A stretch of 64,000 nt of DNA from Actinernus sp. WN-2022. Lineage: Eukaryota; Cnidaria; Anthozoa; Actiniaria; Actinernidae. Shown here piece after piece: positions 43,866 through 55,165 of the stretch (positions are counted from its first letter, which is position 1; the number at the start of each line of letters is the position of its first letter). The position numbers were made by a program, and so were the translations under genes. Location: contig JAOWCC010001634.1 in assembly GCA_030867875.1 (NCBI GenBank), positions 33,437,867 to 33,501,866 on the forward strand, written 5' to 3'. Below the pieces are notes generated by a model. It saw nothing but the letters and a program-made list of their open reading frames with translations. It was not told the origin of the DNA and searched no databases.

Positions 43866-44530
43866 GAGACTATCATATCCTGAGTTTGGATAAGAAATGT
43901 TCGGAGATCAGACTATCATATCCTGGGTTTAGATACGAAATGTTCAGAGACCTACTTCCACTGCAAAATCTCGTATTTCCTTCAACCAAAAGCGTCGTTC
44001 ACCTAGAAAGCATTTTACTTACAATCCTGGCTTACATAACTTTGCCTAAACTGTTTCCAGAATCAGTTCATAAAAAAGAGTTCACAAAGTCGTGTTGTAC
44101 TCTTAAAGGGGCTATGTCATGGTACTGCGCATGTATTGAGTAATCGCTCGGTTGGTGGCTGGATACAAACAGTTAAACTTCCCTCCCTCAATGCTTGATT
44201 GAAAGGATTTTCAATATTTTCCCTGAAGACTGTGTATATACACTGTTTGTTAGTCATTTTTGCATATTTGCTTTGATTTTAAGCATCCCACATTGTCGAG
44301 AGGTTCGTTAGTTCATATCAAACTCGGTGGAAATAGCTGTTTCCGGCCCGTAACGCGAATGTAAAGTCTATTACCGTGACACAGCCCCTTTATTTAAATA
44401 AAGTCATACCGGCGCAAAAATCAGGTATTTCTTCCGCCGCAAAATAGAAATGTTCCGAGATCAGACTATCATATCCTGGGTTTAGATTAGAAATGTTCAG
44501 AGACCTACTTCTGCCACAGAAATCTAGTAC
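43866..44530. repeat. Dispersed duplicate segments around a MITE
   Basis: GACTATCATATCCTGGGTTT and GAAATGTTCAGAGACCTACT occur at about 43,910-43,955 and again at 44,464-44,510. A weaker copy (GACTATCATATCCTGAGTTT) is at 43,868. The MITE at 44,107-44,389 and other sequence lie between them. Confidence 0.65.
44107..44389. mobile_element. Short member of the AGGGGCT TIR family
   Basis: AGGGGCTATGTCATGGTA against TACCGTGACACAGCCCCT, 283 bp. TTAA precedes it and TTAT follows, so the TTAA duplication has one change. No coding sequence. Confidence 0.75.
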
Positions 44531-44559
44531 TGACCCTCAACCAAACTAGCAAAAGGTGT

Positions 44560-44900
44560 CGTGCACACGGCCTGTAAAGACTTGGGCTTCAATCCTTCAA
44601 CATCTTTGCCTAAAGTGTTTCCATGAATCAGTTCTTTAAATGAAACCAGGGACGTGGCATTATGCTTATTCCACAATTTTGTAGCCTGCGGAAACAGCCG
44701 TCTTTGGGTATATGTAATTGTGTGGATACATGACAGAGCCCATAAGATCTAGATAATGAAGTAAATTGCAAAATAGAACTGCGAGACTTATTCTTCTGAT
44801 TATAATACTTGCTCACTTGTAATCTATACTCGAGTTTTTGGGTTGGGAAAGGCTCATTAAAAGGAGAGCCAAACAATAAGTAATTATGATGTGTAAAGTC
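44560..44900 (-). pseudogene. LINE C-terminal fragment
   Basis: A minus-strand frame near 44,640-44,700 reads ATKLWNKHNATSLVSFKELI, the W-N-S/K-L type C-terminus of LINE reverse transcriptases. It is preceded in another frame by KLEYRLQVSKYYNQ. Frames are broken and ends are not clear. Confidence 0.45.
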
Positions 44901-46365
44901 AGAAATGCCTGTGCACCAGATTGTCTAACAGCTCTATTCAACACTGTAGGGGAAACTGAATAAGATCATTCCACATGCTTGGTTAGCTGCAGAAACCGTC
45001 GAATTTGACCATTTAAAAGCGAGGAAATAAGTGCTGGATCGATTGAATGAATGCTAGAGCAATATGAGAAAGTTTCCTGGAGGGAAAATGCGGAAAGTTT
45101 AGATTTTCGAAGGATTACGAGGCCTCGAATTAAGACTCGCTACATGAACACTGGGCTAATGGCGTCTCGTGTTTCGTAGCAGTGGCATTTACGTTTTCAG
45201 GTTCTCGTTCTCTACGGAACGTAAACTCAGCGTTTTCACGTCGTGTTTTTGCAGACAACGGCTAAAATGATGCAGCTACATGCATTTTCACGTGCAGTTG
45301 TTGTATTTTGTAATTAAGTCCATAATTGTTTTACCGCGTTGCCGTCGTGGTATCTTAAAGTACGGCCCTAATGACCCTTTAAACTGGTACGCATGAATTA
45401 ACAGTGAATTATCATAATGATTGTGAAATATAGGATTCCACCCCTGAGGTTCTATGCGAGTTTTGTGCTACGTACATACGGTAGTTCCAGCTTCATAGAT
45501 TGTTTGATACTCCTGACTGTTTACGTTAGCAAGTCCTTTCTACGGTCAGTGTGATATAACGGTCAATAAAGTTATGAAATATTACCAGGCGGGCTTCCTG
45601 ATAGTTTTTGGACACTTAGCTCGATTAGCCTCTGGCTAGCCGGTAGCCTGCACTTTTCTTATCGGAATCTTTCATTTTCTTTTTTCTATATTTGTATTAA
45701 CTTCTCGGTACAAATAAACGCGAAAATATACTATTTCGATTTGCCACTTTTTCAGTGTCAATAGGTCAATTAGTGTTAGGAATGATCCGCCGGAAATAGT
45801 AACAAATATTCCCAAATAGACAAGTTAAACCACAATTTTTTTGGAGAGTTACCGGTAAAATCCTGTACGCCGTTACTGTAAGCCGTTCTCATTATTCAGC
45901 GGAAGTGATGTCATAAGTTAACACACACAGGTAGCAGACAACTACGTCGCGCGAAATAGTGTGCATAAAAAAATAGCCAACCTCGCAAAGATAAATACAA
46001 CTTTCTTCTTGTGTACGCGAAGACGTTTTTAGTAGAAATATGCCTCCAAGGCGTTCTGTTGTGGCCATTTCACGAGGAAAAGAACCTGCGAACCAGGTTG
46101 TCCCGCTGCTTAGGGGGTCAGCGTTATATGAAAACTAAGAAGAAAGGCAATCACGAATCTCGCACACTTTGCCAGAAATCACAATTAACGGTAAATTAAT
46201 TACTCAATTCTCATTTCACGGACACAAAAAAAGGCAATTCAAGGGTCTCGGAAATTAAACAAAACACAATTCACGGGCAAATAAACAGCCTTTTCACAAT
46301 TAACGAAAAAATATCATAGGTTGGCTTTAAATCACGCTTCTCAAAAATACCCTTTACCACCCTCT
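44901..46365. other. No gene recognised
   Basis: About 1.5 kb. Short frames only. The stretch with TTCACGTCGTGTTTTTGC and TTTTCACGTGCAGTTG at 45,235-45,300 looks repeat-derived. Confidence 0.4.
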
Positions 46366-46597
46366 ATATAGTAAGTAAGTAAGTAAGTAATTTATTTATA
46401 CTTCTATTTTATTTATACTTCGATTACATTATTAAAAGTAGGAATAGTTAAAATATATAATCAGTACGTATACAATGCTACTATCTAATAATTTGAATAA
46501 CGCATGCACCTAATTAATATCTAACTATACAATAACTGACTATAATTATCCAACTAATATTAACTATGAATAAAAAAACAAATGAATAAAATAGAGA

Positions 46598-46628
<31 letters not shown>

Positions 46629-47330
46629 TGAAATTTATTAATTGTTAAAGAAATCGCTGCAGTGAGATTTAAAACGAGTGAGAGAGTTTGCTTGCCCCAG
46701 CTCGACAGGTAAGCTATTCCAAAGCACCGCACCACTATAACTGAAGCTGTTCTTTAGAAAATTGGTGCGGGGCAGAGGAATAGCTAGTTTGCCCTCGTTG
46801 TCCCTTAGAGAATAGCTCGAAACGCTTCTACGGTCAGCGAACTTTGAATAAAGATATTCAGGCGCTAGGCCATTTAGCGATTTATAGACCATAGTTAGAA
46901 ATTTCCGGTAATAAATTGTCTAGTTTTCTCTAGCCAAGTTTTTTGAATAGATCATCAGCATTGGCGTCGTAATTGGAAAAAAGTCAAAATTCGTAAAGCA
47001 CGATTTTGAAGCTTTTGATGTTTAGTGGCAAGCATTTTATTGCAATCTCCCCAAACGACGCTACAGTAGTCGAAATGGGGCTGCACTAAAGCATTATAGA
47101 TACACAAAAGTGTTTCAAAAGGTACAAAAGGTCTCGTGCGTTTCAGGGCGCCAATTCCTTAGGCAATTTTCTTTGACAGTTTGTCTATGTGCACATTCCA
47201 AGATAAGTGTTCGTCAATATGCACTCCAAGACATTTTATGGATGTAATCCGATATAGGGGCATCTTAGTTCGCCATCAAAAGTCAAATTACAAATTACAT
47301 TTAGCCATATAGGCAGAAAATCAAGCTGAA
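46366..47330 (-). pseudogene. L2/CR1-like LINE 3' half with TTAC tail
   Basis: Minus strand from about 47,300. CNLTFDGELRCP, then ITSIKCLGVHIDEHLSWNVH, ALVQPHFDYCSVVWGDCNK and KLQNRALRILTF are the end of the RT and thumb region. The 84-residue frame 46,892-46,638 then gives MVYKSLNGLAPEYLYSKFAD, LPRTNFLKNSFSYSGAVLWN and SLPVELGQANSLTRFK with its stop. The 3' end is a TTAC repeat (46,370-46,390 on the plus strand as GTAA), typical of this group. Breaks occur near 46,990 and 47,160. It is truncated 5' within the RT domain. Confidence 0.75.
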
Positions 47331-47557
47331 TTTTGCTTTGAGTACTTTTGATTTGAGCACTTTCGCTTTATCTAATTTCGTTTTTAGCACTTTTGCCTTA
47401 TTGAGTCGGCTTTGAGAACTAACTCTCTCCATTTTCGTTCTCCTTCTCCCCTCCCGCCTCCCCACTCACAAGGTAAACAAGGCAAAATACGTTTGAAATT
47501 GTAGCCACAGGAAGCCCAAAACCAATTTTGAGGATGGTAAGCCTATGCTTACCCACA

Positions 47558-48165
47558 CCGGAGCAAAACGGTATGCTCCGCTGGCCGAAATAACGAAGGA
47601 TCTGGTATCAAATACAAATTACCGAGGGTTTAAACGTTTTTAGTAAATAACTTTATAACTTAGTAAACTCACAGTGAATTACAAATTAAGGAAACTTCAA
47701 TCTGTTAAAGTCCTAGGCTTATCTTTTAAGTAGTTTTCTTATTTTTCGCGAAACATTTCGCGTAAATACGCGTACGTACGAAATAGGAGTGATTGTCTCT
47801 TTCTGCGGGAAACTGGGCTGGCGCGCGCGCGACCAGCTCATGTAAGGCGCATGCGCGTGACGTTTTGTCGCGCTGTGATGCTCACCGTTCCCAAAATGAG
47901 TGATTCCTGGGGAAGAGCCCAGATCCTTTCTCGTACGTCGCGCATGTGCACTTCGATTTTGGCTGCCCTCGGCCGATGGCTGCTCTCGGCCCACACCGCG
48001 GCAAAACGGTATGCTCCGCTGGCCAAAAGAACGAAGGCTCTGCTATCAAATACAAATTACCGAGGGTTTCAACTTTTTTAGTAAATAATTTTATAATTTA
48101 GTAAACTCACAGTGAATTACAAATTAAGAAAACTTCAACCTGTTAAAGTGTTTATGAAACCAAAT
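47558..48165. repeat. 432-bp repeat, one full and one partial copy in tandem
   Basis: GGCAAAACGGTATGCTCCGC (GAGCAAAACGG at 47,563 and CGGCAAAACGG at 47,999) starts each copy. It is followed by CGAAGG-TCTG-TATCAAATA and CAAATTACCGAGGGTTT. The second copy stops at about 48,165. A third relative is at 59,415-59,740. The arrangement resembles the tandem pseudo-LTRs of Penelope-like elements, or an LTR that has lost its interior. Confidence 0.65.
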
Positions 48166-48479
48166 TTTGCATCTTTATTTTATTGCAGAATAATAAAGTT
48201 CATTCTTTTCTGATTATCACGAGTATATTTATTTTTCAGTTCCGCCTTCGGAACGGTATCTTTTTCGCCATTCAAATTGACTACTTTATGCTAAAACTGT
48301 CCGGTTTGCCGCGCGGTGGACTCCAGCGACAAAGTTTCAGAGAAAGCTAAAAATAAGCGAGGAGGTGGAAGATATTGTGGCTGCATGGTGGCCTTGGTTT
48401 TCTTCCCGTATTTAACTTTATCCTACGCCAAAATACAATGGACATTGAAGTTCTATTATACAGTGTTACTCATTCACAG
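48166..48479. other. No gene recognised
   Basis: Spacer between the 432-bp repeat and the LTR retrotransposon. Nothing identifiable. Confidence 0.4.
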
Positions 48480-48646
48480 CGCCAGTAATTACTGTGAACA
48501 CACCAGAACTCAATGAGGTATTTTAATTACAACGGGAACTCAAGCGGGAGAGACTCGTGTTTACAATTCCAAGATGGAGGATCCGGGACGCGTGCCGAGG
48601 GCGCATGCTCAATAGCAAGCGACCGCATACAACTACACTACTGGCG
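48480..48646 (-). repeat. 3' LTR (167 bp)
   Basis: From CGCCAGTAATTACTGTG to CACTACTGGCG on the plus strand. The only difference from the 5' LTR is A for C in GAGGTATTTT. Confidence 0.9.
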
Positions 48647-48899
48647 TGGCCACTTTTCTTTCCTGTCTCCTTATCTAAGTAAATAACATTAATGGAATAA
48701 CGACTATTCCAGCGTAACAGAACAGCTAATGTTTCAGTAACATAACATAATTGTATGGCTGGGAGGCAATTCCCCAGTACCATAATCGCTACTTTCAACA
48801 GACCTTTAACATTATTATCTAGAACGTATATAAACGTGTTTATAGTCCCGTATATAGGATATCATGTAGACTGCGGGTTTCTTCTAGACCGCTACTGAG

Positions 48900-49536
48900 G
48901 CTTTAGTTCAGAAATCAGTGTAGTAGTCCTTTAGGTGTTGTGGGGCGAAGCGTTGTATTGTCGAACGTCTAAGCTGAGTACTGCTGCCATCGTCTTCGGG
49001 ACAGTCGTAGGGAACTGCTGCATTTCTATGGTCACACTGAGTGAAAAAAATTGGCTTGGGCTGGTCAGCGTAAATGAGGGGACCAAGGTCATGTAGAGTG
49101 GGAACTTCTGAAGTGGGCAGTGCTGATATCTCTTGTGGGGTAGAGGGGGGCGGTGGAGGCGAAGGCGTTGAACGCGCGTGGTCCTGTAGAGTGGGCAGCT
49201 CATCATCGGAACAGTCGCCTGTGTCGTCTTGACTTGTGTTTGTGGTATTGTTTCCGCAGGTGGCGGGTACTTTGTAACACTCGCACATTTTCACGCGATA
49301 TGAGAAGTTCGTAGTTGTGAGCCAACAAATTTTCGGATATTGCACCATGTACCTTAATTCCACGGAGACGACAAGATATCGGTTACGACTTCGCGACTTT
49401 TTGCGGTCTGAGTGAAGATATACTAAGTCTCCTACTGTGATCGACAGTGCGTTGGTTTGCTTGCCTCTCGATCGGGGGGCTTTCGATTTCTCACTATGAG
49501 GATGGTTTTCCTGCCGTCGTTCATGTTGCTTGAGTA
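48900..49536 (-). CDS. C-terminal part of the polyprotein, proline-rich tail
   Basis: After the integrase the minus strand continues with HPHSEKSKAPRSRGKQTN, SITVGDLVYLHSDRKKSRSR (a GPY/F-like or chromatin-contact region) and RVKMCECYKVPATC. An acidic and proline-rich tail (TPSPPPPPSTPQE) ends at 48,908. A frame change near 49,355 separates SVELRYMVQYPKI from what precedes. No envelope protein is visible. Confidence 0.65.
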
Positions 49537-50841
49537 TTAGTTCTTGGTCGGAAAATTACTAGTAAATTGGTCTCTTTGGGTCCAAATTTCTCTAGCTAAT
49601 AAACCGCGCGATCGGATTCTAGACTTCAGGCAAGCGGTAGCTATCGATAGGGTTTTTAAAGAGACCGGTCCTCCTTGGGAATCTTGCTTGAGGAGCTCAT
49701 CTTCTACCTCTTGTACTGCTTTTTCAGCGACAGGGTTTTTGTTTGGATTTTTCACTCTTCCTATTTCTAGAGACATACGGTGACGTTGCAGTAGTTCGTC
49801 GTTTACTAGTGCCTTAAACGCCGGTGCTGGGTCAGTTCGTATCACGGCAACAGGTCCGTCGAGAGGGCATAACTCGACGCATAACCGGATTAGAGCATCG
49901 CGTAATGTATGATGACGCTCGTCGTCTATCAGTGTTGTTGTGGTGTACGAAGTTACGGTCTCTCTCAGCACTAGGATTAGTTGGCGGGATCGTTTTATTA
50001 CATCACAGGCGAATGAGACTCCAACTGCAGCTGGCGGGTCAGAAGTGGATTGTTCTACAATGGTGTGAGGTGTGTGACGGAGAGCTTCGCAAGCATGACA
50101 ACCATCTGTTACGCAATCGATAGCTTTGTCTAGGTCTAGGGCGTAGAAGTAGCGGCTCACTACTTTCTTGAGTTGGTTACTGGAAGGGTGACTGAGCTGT
50201 AAGTGCAGAGCAGTGAGGAGTCCATCAAGGATTTGGCGTGGGACAATAATGCATTCACGTGTGGCGGTCAGCGGTTCGTCTCGCTTTACAATTAGGAGGC
50301 CGTCCTTAGCGATTGTCGCGACGTTTAAGTAACGTTTAACGTCCTTGATGTTTGTGAGTTTTTTAGAAGGGCGTGTACCTTTTGCGAGGTGAGCGTGAGT
50401 GCGGCGTAAATCAGCGCATTCGGACTGAATTGATAACCACGATGTTCTGCTTGTAAAGGGGAGTCTTGCAAGGCCAGATAACACATCTTGGGATGACAGG
50501 AGTCGCGCCACGGACTCTTCAGTACGTTTGACAAAGCTGCAAATCTGACATGCCATGTCGTCGCAGTCCGGGGCATTACGACTTGCAAAATCGGAGGGTA
50601 GAATGGAGGGCCCCGCTACATGTCGCACAGAAGCCTGGAAACGACTGCCGGTTGAAAGAAAGGTTGACACCCGTGGGCTAGCGGAAAACTCTCCTCTGCA
50701 CAACTTTTCAAAGGCCTGCACACATGGCTTGCTATCGGTGAGAACGCAAGCTTTATGACTGGACTGGATGATGTACGGGCTGAAGTGCTTAGTTGCAACG
50801 GAGATTGCAAGTGCTTCTACTTCACAGGGTAGCCATGACAA
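49537..50841 (-). CDS. RNase H end and integrase of the LTR retrotransposon
   Basis: A 434-codon frame. It opens with the last part of RNase H ([35 protein letters not shown]). The H2C2 zinc finger of integrase follows ([16 protein letters not shown]...CHAC), then the catalytic triad: Asp in [10 protein letters not shown], Asp in [10 protein letters not shown] and Glu in [15 protein letters not shown]. It is open throughout, with no stop. Integrase inserts the cDNA copy into the chromosome. Because the frame joins the upstream RNase H only through a one-base shift at an A6 run (50,869-50,874), it could be read as one polyprotein if that run is a sequencing error. Confidence 0.85.
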   Translation of the reverse strand: MSWLPCEVEALAISVATKHFSPYIIQSSHKACVLTDSKPCVQAFEKLCRGEFSASPRVSTFLSTGSRFQASVRHVAGPSILPSDFASRNAPDCDDMACQICSFVKRTEESVARLLSSQDVLSGLARLPFTSRTSWLSIQSECADLRRTHAHLAKGTRPSKKLTNIKDVKRYLNVATIAKDGLLIVKRDEPLTATRECIIVPRQILDGLLTALHLQLSHPSSNQLKKVVSRYFYALDLDKAIDCVTDGCHACEALRHTPHTIVEQSTSDPPAAVGVSFACDVIKRSRQLILVLRETVTSYTTTTLIDDERHHTLRDALIRLCVELCPLDGPVAVIRTDPAPAFKALVNDELLQRHRMSLEIGRVKNPNKNPVAEKAVQEVEDELLKQDSQGGPVSLKTLSIATACLKSRIRSRGLLAREIWTQRDQFTSNFPTKN

Positions 50842-50863
50842 CTGGTAGCCACGTAGCTTGGCG

Positions 50864-51352
50864 CTAATAAAAAACAGCGAGTGCTAACTTGCCAGAGCGG
50901 GTGATGTAGAGGGTCGCGGCGATCCCGGGCTTTTTCACAGCGCCGTCCGTTACTATCCACAACTGGTCGTCAGCCCTTGGGAGTGTGATTGCGCGGTTAT
51001 TGGGAAGGGCGTCTTGAGCGGTACGGAACGCACAGTTGAGGTTGTCAGTCCAATGGATGTCTTCTTGAGATTGTTTGCCAGCTACGACGTCGTCGAGGGG
51101 GGCTAGTAGGTTAGAACAGCGAGGGACTACGCGTGCTAGAACTTTATATGCCCCTATGAAGGACTTCATACCTCCAACCTTCTTGGGTGGACTACATGAT
51201 GCTAGTGTAGAAACACGATGGGGACTTGCATGGAGTTTGCCTTGAGACCAAATCCACCCTAGGATTGTGGTGGTTTGGGGGTTAATGATGGTCTTGCTCG
51301 CTGATAGACGCAAGTTAGAGTTCTGGACTGTTGCCCCCGCAATACAAATCAT
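50864..51352 (-). CDS. RT end and RNase H of the LTR retrotransposon
   Basis: Contains [20 protein letters not shown] and [20 protein letters not shown] (RT thumb), [20 protein letters not shown], and the RNase H start [20 protein letters not shown] with its first Asp. Just upstream, in another frame, [10 protein letters not shown] supplies the RT active-site Asp pair. About 55 bases appear missing between it and NLRLSASK, which would damage the RT. Confidence 0.8.
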   Translation of the reverse strand: MICIAGATVQNSNLRLSASKTIINPQTTTILGWIWSQGKLHASPHRVSTLASCSPPKKVGGMKSFIGAYKVLARVVPRCSNLLAPLDDVVAGKQSQEDIHWTDNLNCAFRTAQDALPNNRAITLPRADDQLWIVTDGAVKKPGIAATLYITRSGKLALAVFY

Positions 51353-51415
51353 CGGCGATCTTGGCGACTAGGCCTGACTGTAGCAAGTCGCCAAGGACGC
51401 GGCACATAAGCTCCT

Positions 51416-52399
51416 CTAGTGAGGTTTCCGAGCCGGGCATACCCATAGCTGACCGAGCTTATATACACGGACTCCGCGAAATGGAGTTGCAACCCCACAG
51501 TACTTCATAGACTCGCGGGCAAGAGGTATCTGGTAAAATGCGCTCGTTAGATCGGTAGCAATAATGTGCTTCCATTGGGCGATCTGGCGGAGTGTGCTGT
51601 CTACGTCGGGACTCAAGGAAGGCTGAGGTTTGGAATACCGGCCTACGTCGGCGAAGGCGGTAACGAGGCGAAAGCCACCGTTTGCTTTCTTGACCAAGAA
51701 AGATGGGTTAAGGTACTCTACTGACACGTCGATGTCTTCAGGACGTTTGAAGACTCCAAGTTTTTCTAACTCGTCGAACTTTTGTTGAAGCTCGACAAGT
51801 TTATCGCGGGAGTACAGAGGTAGGCGACCTTTACGCTGTGGTGGTTCTAATGGGCTCATATTCACCTTGGCTTCGAAGGGGCCTACGGCCCCATTGTATC
51901 CTGTGATGTTGGGGTCGAAGACACCATCATGTTGGTCTAGAAGTTTACGGAACTTCATCTGTGTCTCCGGGGGAAGTAGGTTGTCGGGGTCGAGTTTTAC
52001 GTTATCAGAGTACTTAGCGTTTTGCGTGGAGGCTATGCGTATCTTGTGAAAAGAGAGAGAGTGGTCTGGTGTTAGGGGCTGTTCAGCCATGTCTGGTGTG
52101 AAGACTCGGTTTATTTGGCAAAAATGTTCATTACGTTTGAGATACCGTGGACCTTCTGACAGGTTTGGGATGCGCAACTTTCCTCCAACACTGAATACAA
52201 CTCCGGGTTCTGGCCACATTTGTGAAGGCTTGCACGTGCGAACACTGGGGGCGTCGATACGTGGCTCGACTGCATACTCAGAGTCAGTTGGGGCGTTGTC
52301 AGGGAGGTCGATCTCTAAGAAATCTCCAGGCCAAATGGTTGTTGGGGAAGGGGGGCACGTAGCACAGATGCACGGCGGACGGCATTCTCGGTCTGACAC
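51416..52399 (-). CDS. Linker and RT N-terminal part of the LTR retrotransposon
   Basis: A 327-codon frame. After a proline-rich linker ([16 protein letters not shown]), it has the palm entry [36 protein letters not shown] and motif [15 protein letters not shown]. It then leaves frame after FRGVRVY (about 51,465). The true continuation, [20 protein letters not shown], lies in the next frame. The start shown is arbitrary, since the sequence is part of a longer polyprotein. Confidence 0.85.
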   Translation of the reverse strand: MSDRECRPPCICATCPPSPTTIWPGDFLEIDLPDNAPTDSEYAVEPRIDAPSVRTCKPSQMWPEPGVVFSVGGKLRIPNLSEGPRYLKRNEHFCQINRVFTPDMAEQPLTPDHSLSFHKIRIASTQNAKYSDNVKLDPDNLLPPETQMKFRKLLDQHDGVFDPNITGYNGAVGPFEAKVNMSPLEPPQRKGRLPLYSRDKLVELQQKFDELEKLGVFKRPEDIDVSVEYLNPSFLVKKANGGFRLVTAFADVGRYSKPQPSLSPDVDSTLRQIAQWKHIIATDLTSAFYQIPLARESMKYCGVATPFRGVRVYKLGQLWVCPARKPH

Positions 52400-52748
52400 T
52401 CTTTGGTAGAGCCGTATGTGTACGTGGTGCCATCTCCTAGGATGACCGGTCGCTTGGCGGGGCGAACAGTTATGTCGATTGTCTCCATGAAGGGTGTACC
52501 GGCCAGGACGTCAACATCGAGATTTTCTACTACTAAGCCCTCGAAATGGAAAACTTTACCACCGCGGCTGAGGGCGAGGCGCGTTTCACCTATAATATTG
52601 AGGGGGGACGATCCGTCTGCTTGGTGTGCCGACTGTGAACTGGTGTGGATCTCTGCGCCAAATCTTTTGACAGCGGAAAGGCGGATAATGTTACAAGTGG
52701 CACCGCTGTCTATGATTACGCGTGCGCGGTGGTATCGATAGAAAGCAT
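52400..52748 (-). CDS. Protease of the LTR retrotransposon
   Basis: A minus-strand frame without its own start codon, just after the gag frame and shifted relative to it. VIIDSGATCNIIRLS carries the aspartic protease D-S-G motif. SSPLNIIGETRLALSRGG and VENLDVDVLAGTPFM follow, in the expected flap and C-terminal order. It probably depends on ribosomal frameshifting from gag, as is common in such elements. A near-identical piece (52,505-52,710) is copied at 56,202-56,409. Confidence 0.8.
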
Positions 52749-53807
52749 CTATATACGGCGAGTGTCGTACATGTACCCTTCGCGTCGCGTGACTTGGAGG
52801 TGGATCGTCAGGCTCGACAGGGGTTGGTGTGTCGTCATAGGGGGGTCATGCGTAACTTCGTCGGCTTCGTCATTGAGAACAGAGACAATTTGTCTCGCCT
52901 TTAACATAAATTTGCGATCTTGCTCAGGAAGAAATTTGCATTCGCTTAGATAGTGGTTGTTGCTAACGCGGCCGGCTTGTTTGCACAGGGGGCATTCTCT
53001 GTTGCGAGAGTTGGGTTTAGCAGCGGCCCTTGACGGCGTCTGACGGGATAGTGGTCTGTTTGAAGCGAATGTAGCAGCGGTGCGCATGATTTTCGCATCA
53101 TTGGCGGCGCAAATTTCGTGAAACAGAGGGTTTAGTGCCTGGGATATTTCCGGTTTTATGGAAGCCAATGTGCGAGATCGAAGCTCTGTTCCGTATCGTT
53201 GTTTAATTAGTTTGGTAAGGTCCGGGTGGATTAAACGTAACCATGTTAATATTATATAGTTCTCTAGTGTTGGGGACAGTTCTTCCTCCTCAGCTATCGC
53301 TTCCCCGTGGTGGAACAGAACATTAGATTTTAATAAGCTGTCCTCTATGAACGCCATGAGACGCTGATAGAGGTCTTCTGGACGCTCTTCAGGCTCTAAT
53401 GTGATGTCGTTGAAATCAATAAAGTGTGCTCCTGTAACCTGGAAACCAAAGTGTAGCCTAATCACTTGCCAGATTAATTCGATAGACGTGGACACCTTTA
53501 TGATAGTGCTTCTCTATATAACAGGACAATAATTAGCTATTTGCCTTAGCATGAGCTCTAGCATGCTGACCTTTTGCTGAGCCGTGCGCCTCTGTGCTTC
53601 GGGGATATCTTCATTGTCATTGGTGAATCCTCGTAAAGGGTTTGCTTTTGGTTTCTTTAGCCAAGTTACCCCCTCCACTAAGAAAGGGGCGAAATGCTGG
53701 TCTAGAGATAGAGTATACACGAGATTTTGTTTCCAGTTTTCAAATGTGTTCAGAGTTTCGTTTTTGGTCAAGCACCACTGTTTCGGTGCACGAGTTGTGT
53801 GAGCCAT
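52749..53807 (-). CDS. Gag of the LTR retrotransposon, one in-frame TAG
   Basis: Starts [20 protein letters not shown] at 53,807, directly inside the 5' LTR and primer site. The capsid-like part includes [39 protein letters not shown] and, after the stop, [38 protein letters not shown] and [22 protein letters not shown]-x2-C-x9-H-x4-C type zinc knuckle ([15 protein letters not shown]) near the end should bind nucleic acid. The only break is an amber codon at 53,514-53,516, with the frame unchanged on both sides. It ends at 52,749, where the protease continues in a shifted frame. Confidence 0.85.
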
Positions 53808-53938
53808 TGGTTTACCTGGTTTTCAGTCGGCTTTGTGACTGCTGAGCTCCGACCAGTTTGTCGTGACGGTGTGTGAAGTTGTACCAGTAGTTTTCTTTGT
53901 TTGAGAGCGTGGAGAACGGATCCTTGTAGCTGCCACCA

Positions 53939-54105
53939 CGCCAGTAATTACTGTGAACACACCAGAACTCAATGAGGTCTTTTAATTACAACGGGAACTC
54001 AAGCGGGAGAGACTCGTGTTTACAATTCCAAGATGGAGGATCCGGGACGCGTGCCGAGGGCGCATGCTCAATAGCAAGCGACCGCATACAACTACACTAC
54101 TGGCG
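53939..54105 (-). repeat. 5' LTR (167 bp)
   Basis: Same as 48,480-48,646 except C for A in GAGGTCTTTT. It would carry the promoter for minus-strand transcription. Confidence 0.9.
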
Positions 54106-54590
54106 CAGTTTGATACCGCAACACAACTACAAGAAATGACTTACCAAGAACTCGGCGATAACTTTAATACTCCTGTACTTTTATGCTGAAGCCAGAACAG
54201 TAAATGGCAAAGAATACTACCGGTATATAGGGTTTCTCTGGTTTCCTGTAGAAATTCGTTTTAGAGGATCCTGAATGTTCGTGAATGAAAAACGGACGAT
54301 AAAACTTGCAAAGAACCCAGAATTTCGAAAGCCGTATAGTCGAACTGAGCCTCGAGCAAAAGCTACGCAACTCACTGCCATCAGAGCAGCACTGAATTAA
54401 ACACTGTTCCTTGGGATAATGAAAATATCCTTTTTCAGACCACAGAATAAACAGCCAGTGTCTCACAACGATGCAGTTGTTGTAGAAAATATAGTCGGGA
54501 ACCTCAACTCACGTAACTCAGTCTCAGATGCCGCTATATTATAAACGCTTTCTCTCAATTAATACAATAAAAAAATAGTCAATAAACACG
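54106..54590. other. No gene recognised
   Basis: Flank between the LTR element and the next LINE; nothing identifiable. Confidence 0.4.
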
Positions 54591-55165
54591 CTCCAATGAA
54601 ACATGTTTCCCGATCAAAGAAAAAACAACTAACAAAGCCTTGGATTACAAATGGTATCTTAAAATCAATAAAAAGGAAACAACAAATGTACCACACACAT
54701 TTCCTTAGTAAAAACCCATGTAAAATTAATGAATACAAGCAATATGCTAACATGCTCATTCACCTAAAAAGTAAAAGCAAAAAAGATTACTACAATATCC
54801 ATTTTTCAAAATGTAAGGACAACCTAAAATCAACTTGGAAACTTATTGGTACTTTGATTAAACGGAAGACTAAGGGTCAAACCTACCCTACGAGGATCAT
54901 ACAAGGAAATAGTGTTTTTACTAAACAAACAGACATTGCTGAGAAATTTAATATCTTTTTTATTAATGTAGGCCCAACTCTAGCTAACACAATTAATACT
55001 AATAATGTTAACCCCATTCAGTATATCACTCACTCACCATCCTCAAGCTTTTTCCTCTCACCTGTTACTGAATCTCAAGTTTTTACAATGTTTGCTACCT
55101 TGAACGAAAATAAAACATCCATTGATATCCCAAATAAACTTATTTTAAAGCTTGCAAGTGAACCC
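54591..55165 (+). pseudogene. LINE linker/RT N-terminal piece, same family as 14,285-16,135
   Basis: The frame from 54,596 gives SKKKQLTKPWITNGILKSIK, YANMLIHLKSKSKKDYYNIH and TWKLIGTLIKRKTKGQTYP, with IAEKFNIFFINVGPTLA following. It ends with MFATLNENKTSIDIPNKLI, which matches LFANLNENKASLDIPNRLI at the start of the LINE at 14,295. It is cut at about 55,165 just before the RT motifs. The two copies together cover most of the family but are different insertions. Confidence 0.8.

Larger units (their letters stand above)
48480..54105 (-). mobile_element. LTR retrotransposon, gag-PR-RT-RNase H-IN order, damaged
   Basis: Two 167-bp direct repeats (48,480-48,646 and 53,939-54,105) differ at one base and end GCCAGTA/TACTGGC rather than TG/CA. 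Coding runs on the minus strand. Next to the left LTR the minus strand has a purine tract (GGAGACAGGAAAGAAAAGTG), a fitting polypurine primer. Next to the right LTR is TGGTGGCAGCTACAAGG, a candidate tRNA primer site. Gene order excludes Copia; the RT and integrase motifs lean to Ty3/gypsy, with BEL possible. Damage consists of a stop in gag, frame changes near 51,450 and 50,870, and a small deletion near 51,330. The duplication at the insertion site is uncertain (CAG on both sides at most). Confidence 0.9.

Noticed and set aside
43799..44143. 114-codon plus frame
   Set aside because: It runs across the left end of the AGGGGCT MITE and through duplicated repeat sequence, so it is a composite by chance.
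48480..54105. Endogenous retrovirus with an envelope gene
   Set aside because: After the integrase only a proline-rich tail precedes the 3' LTR; no signal peptide, membrane segment or envelope-like frame is present.
14295..55165. The LINE pieces at 54,591-55,165 and 14,285-16,135 as halves of one element
   Set aside because: They share the NLNENK-IDIPN block, so they overlap, and they lie 39 kb apart in different contexts; they are separate truncated copies.
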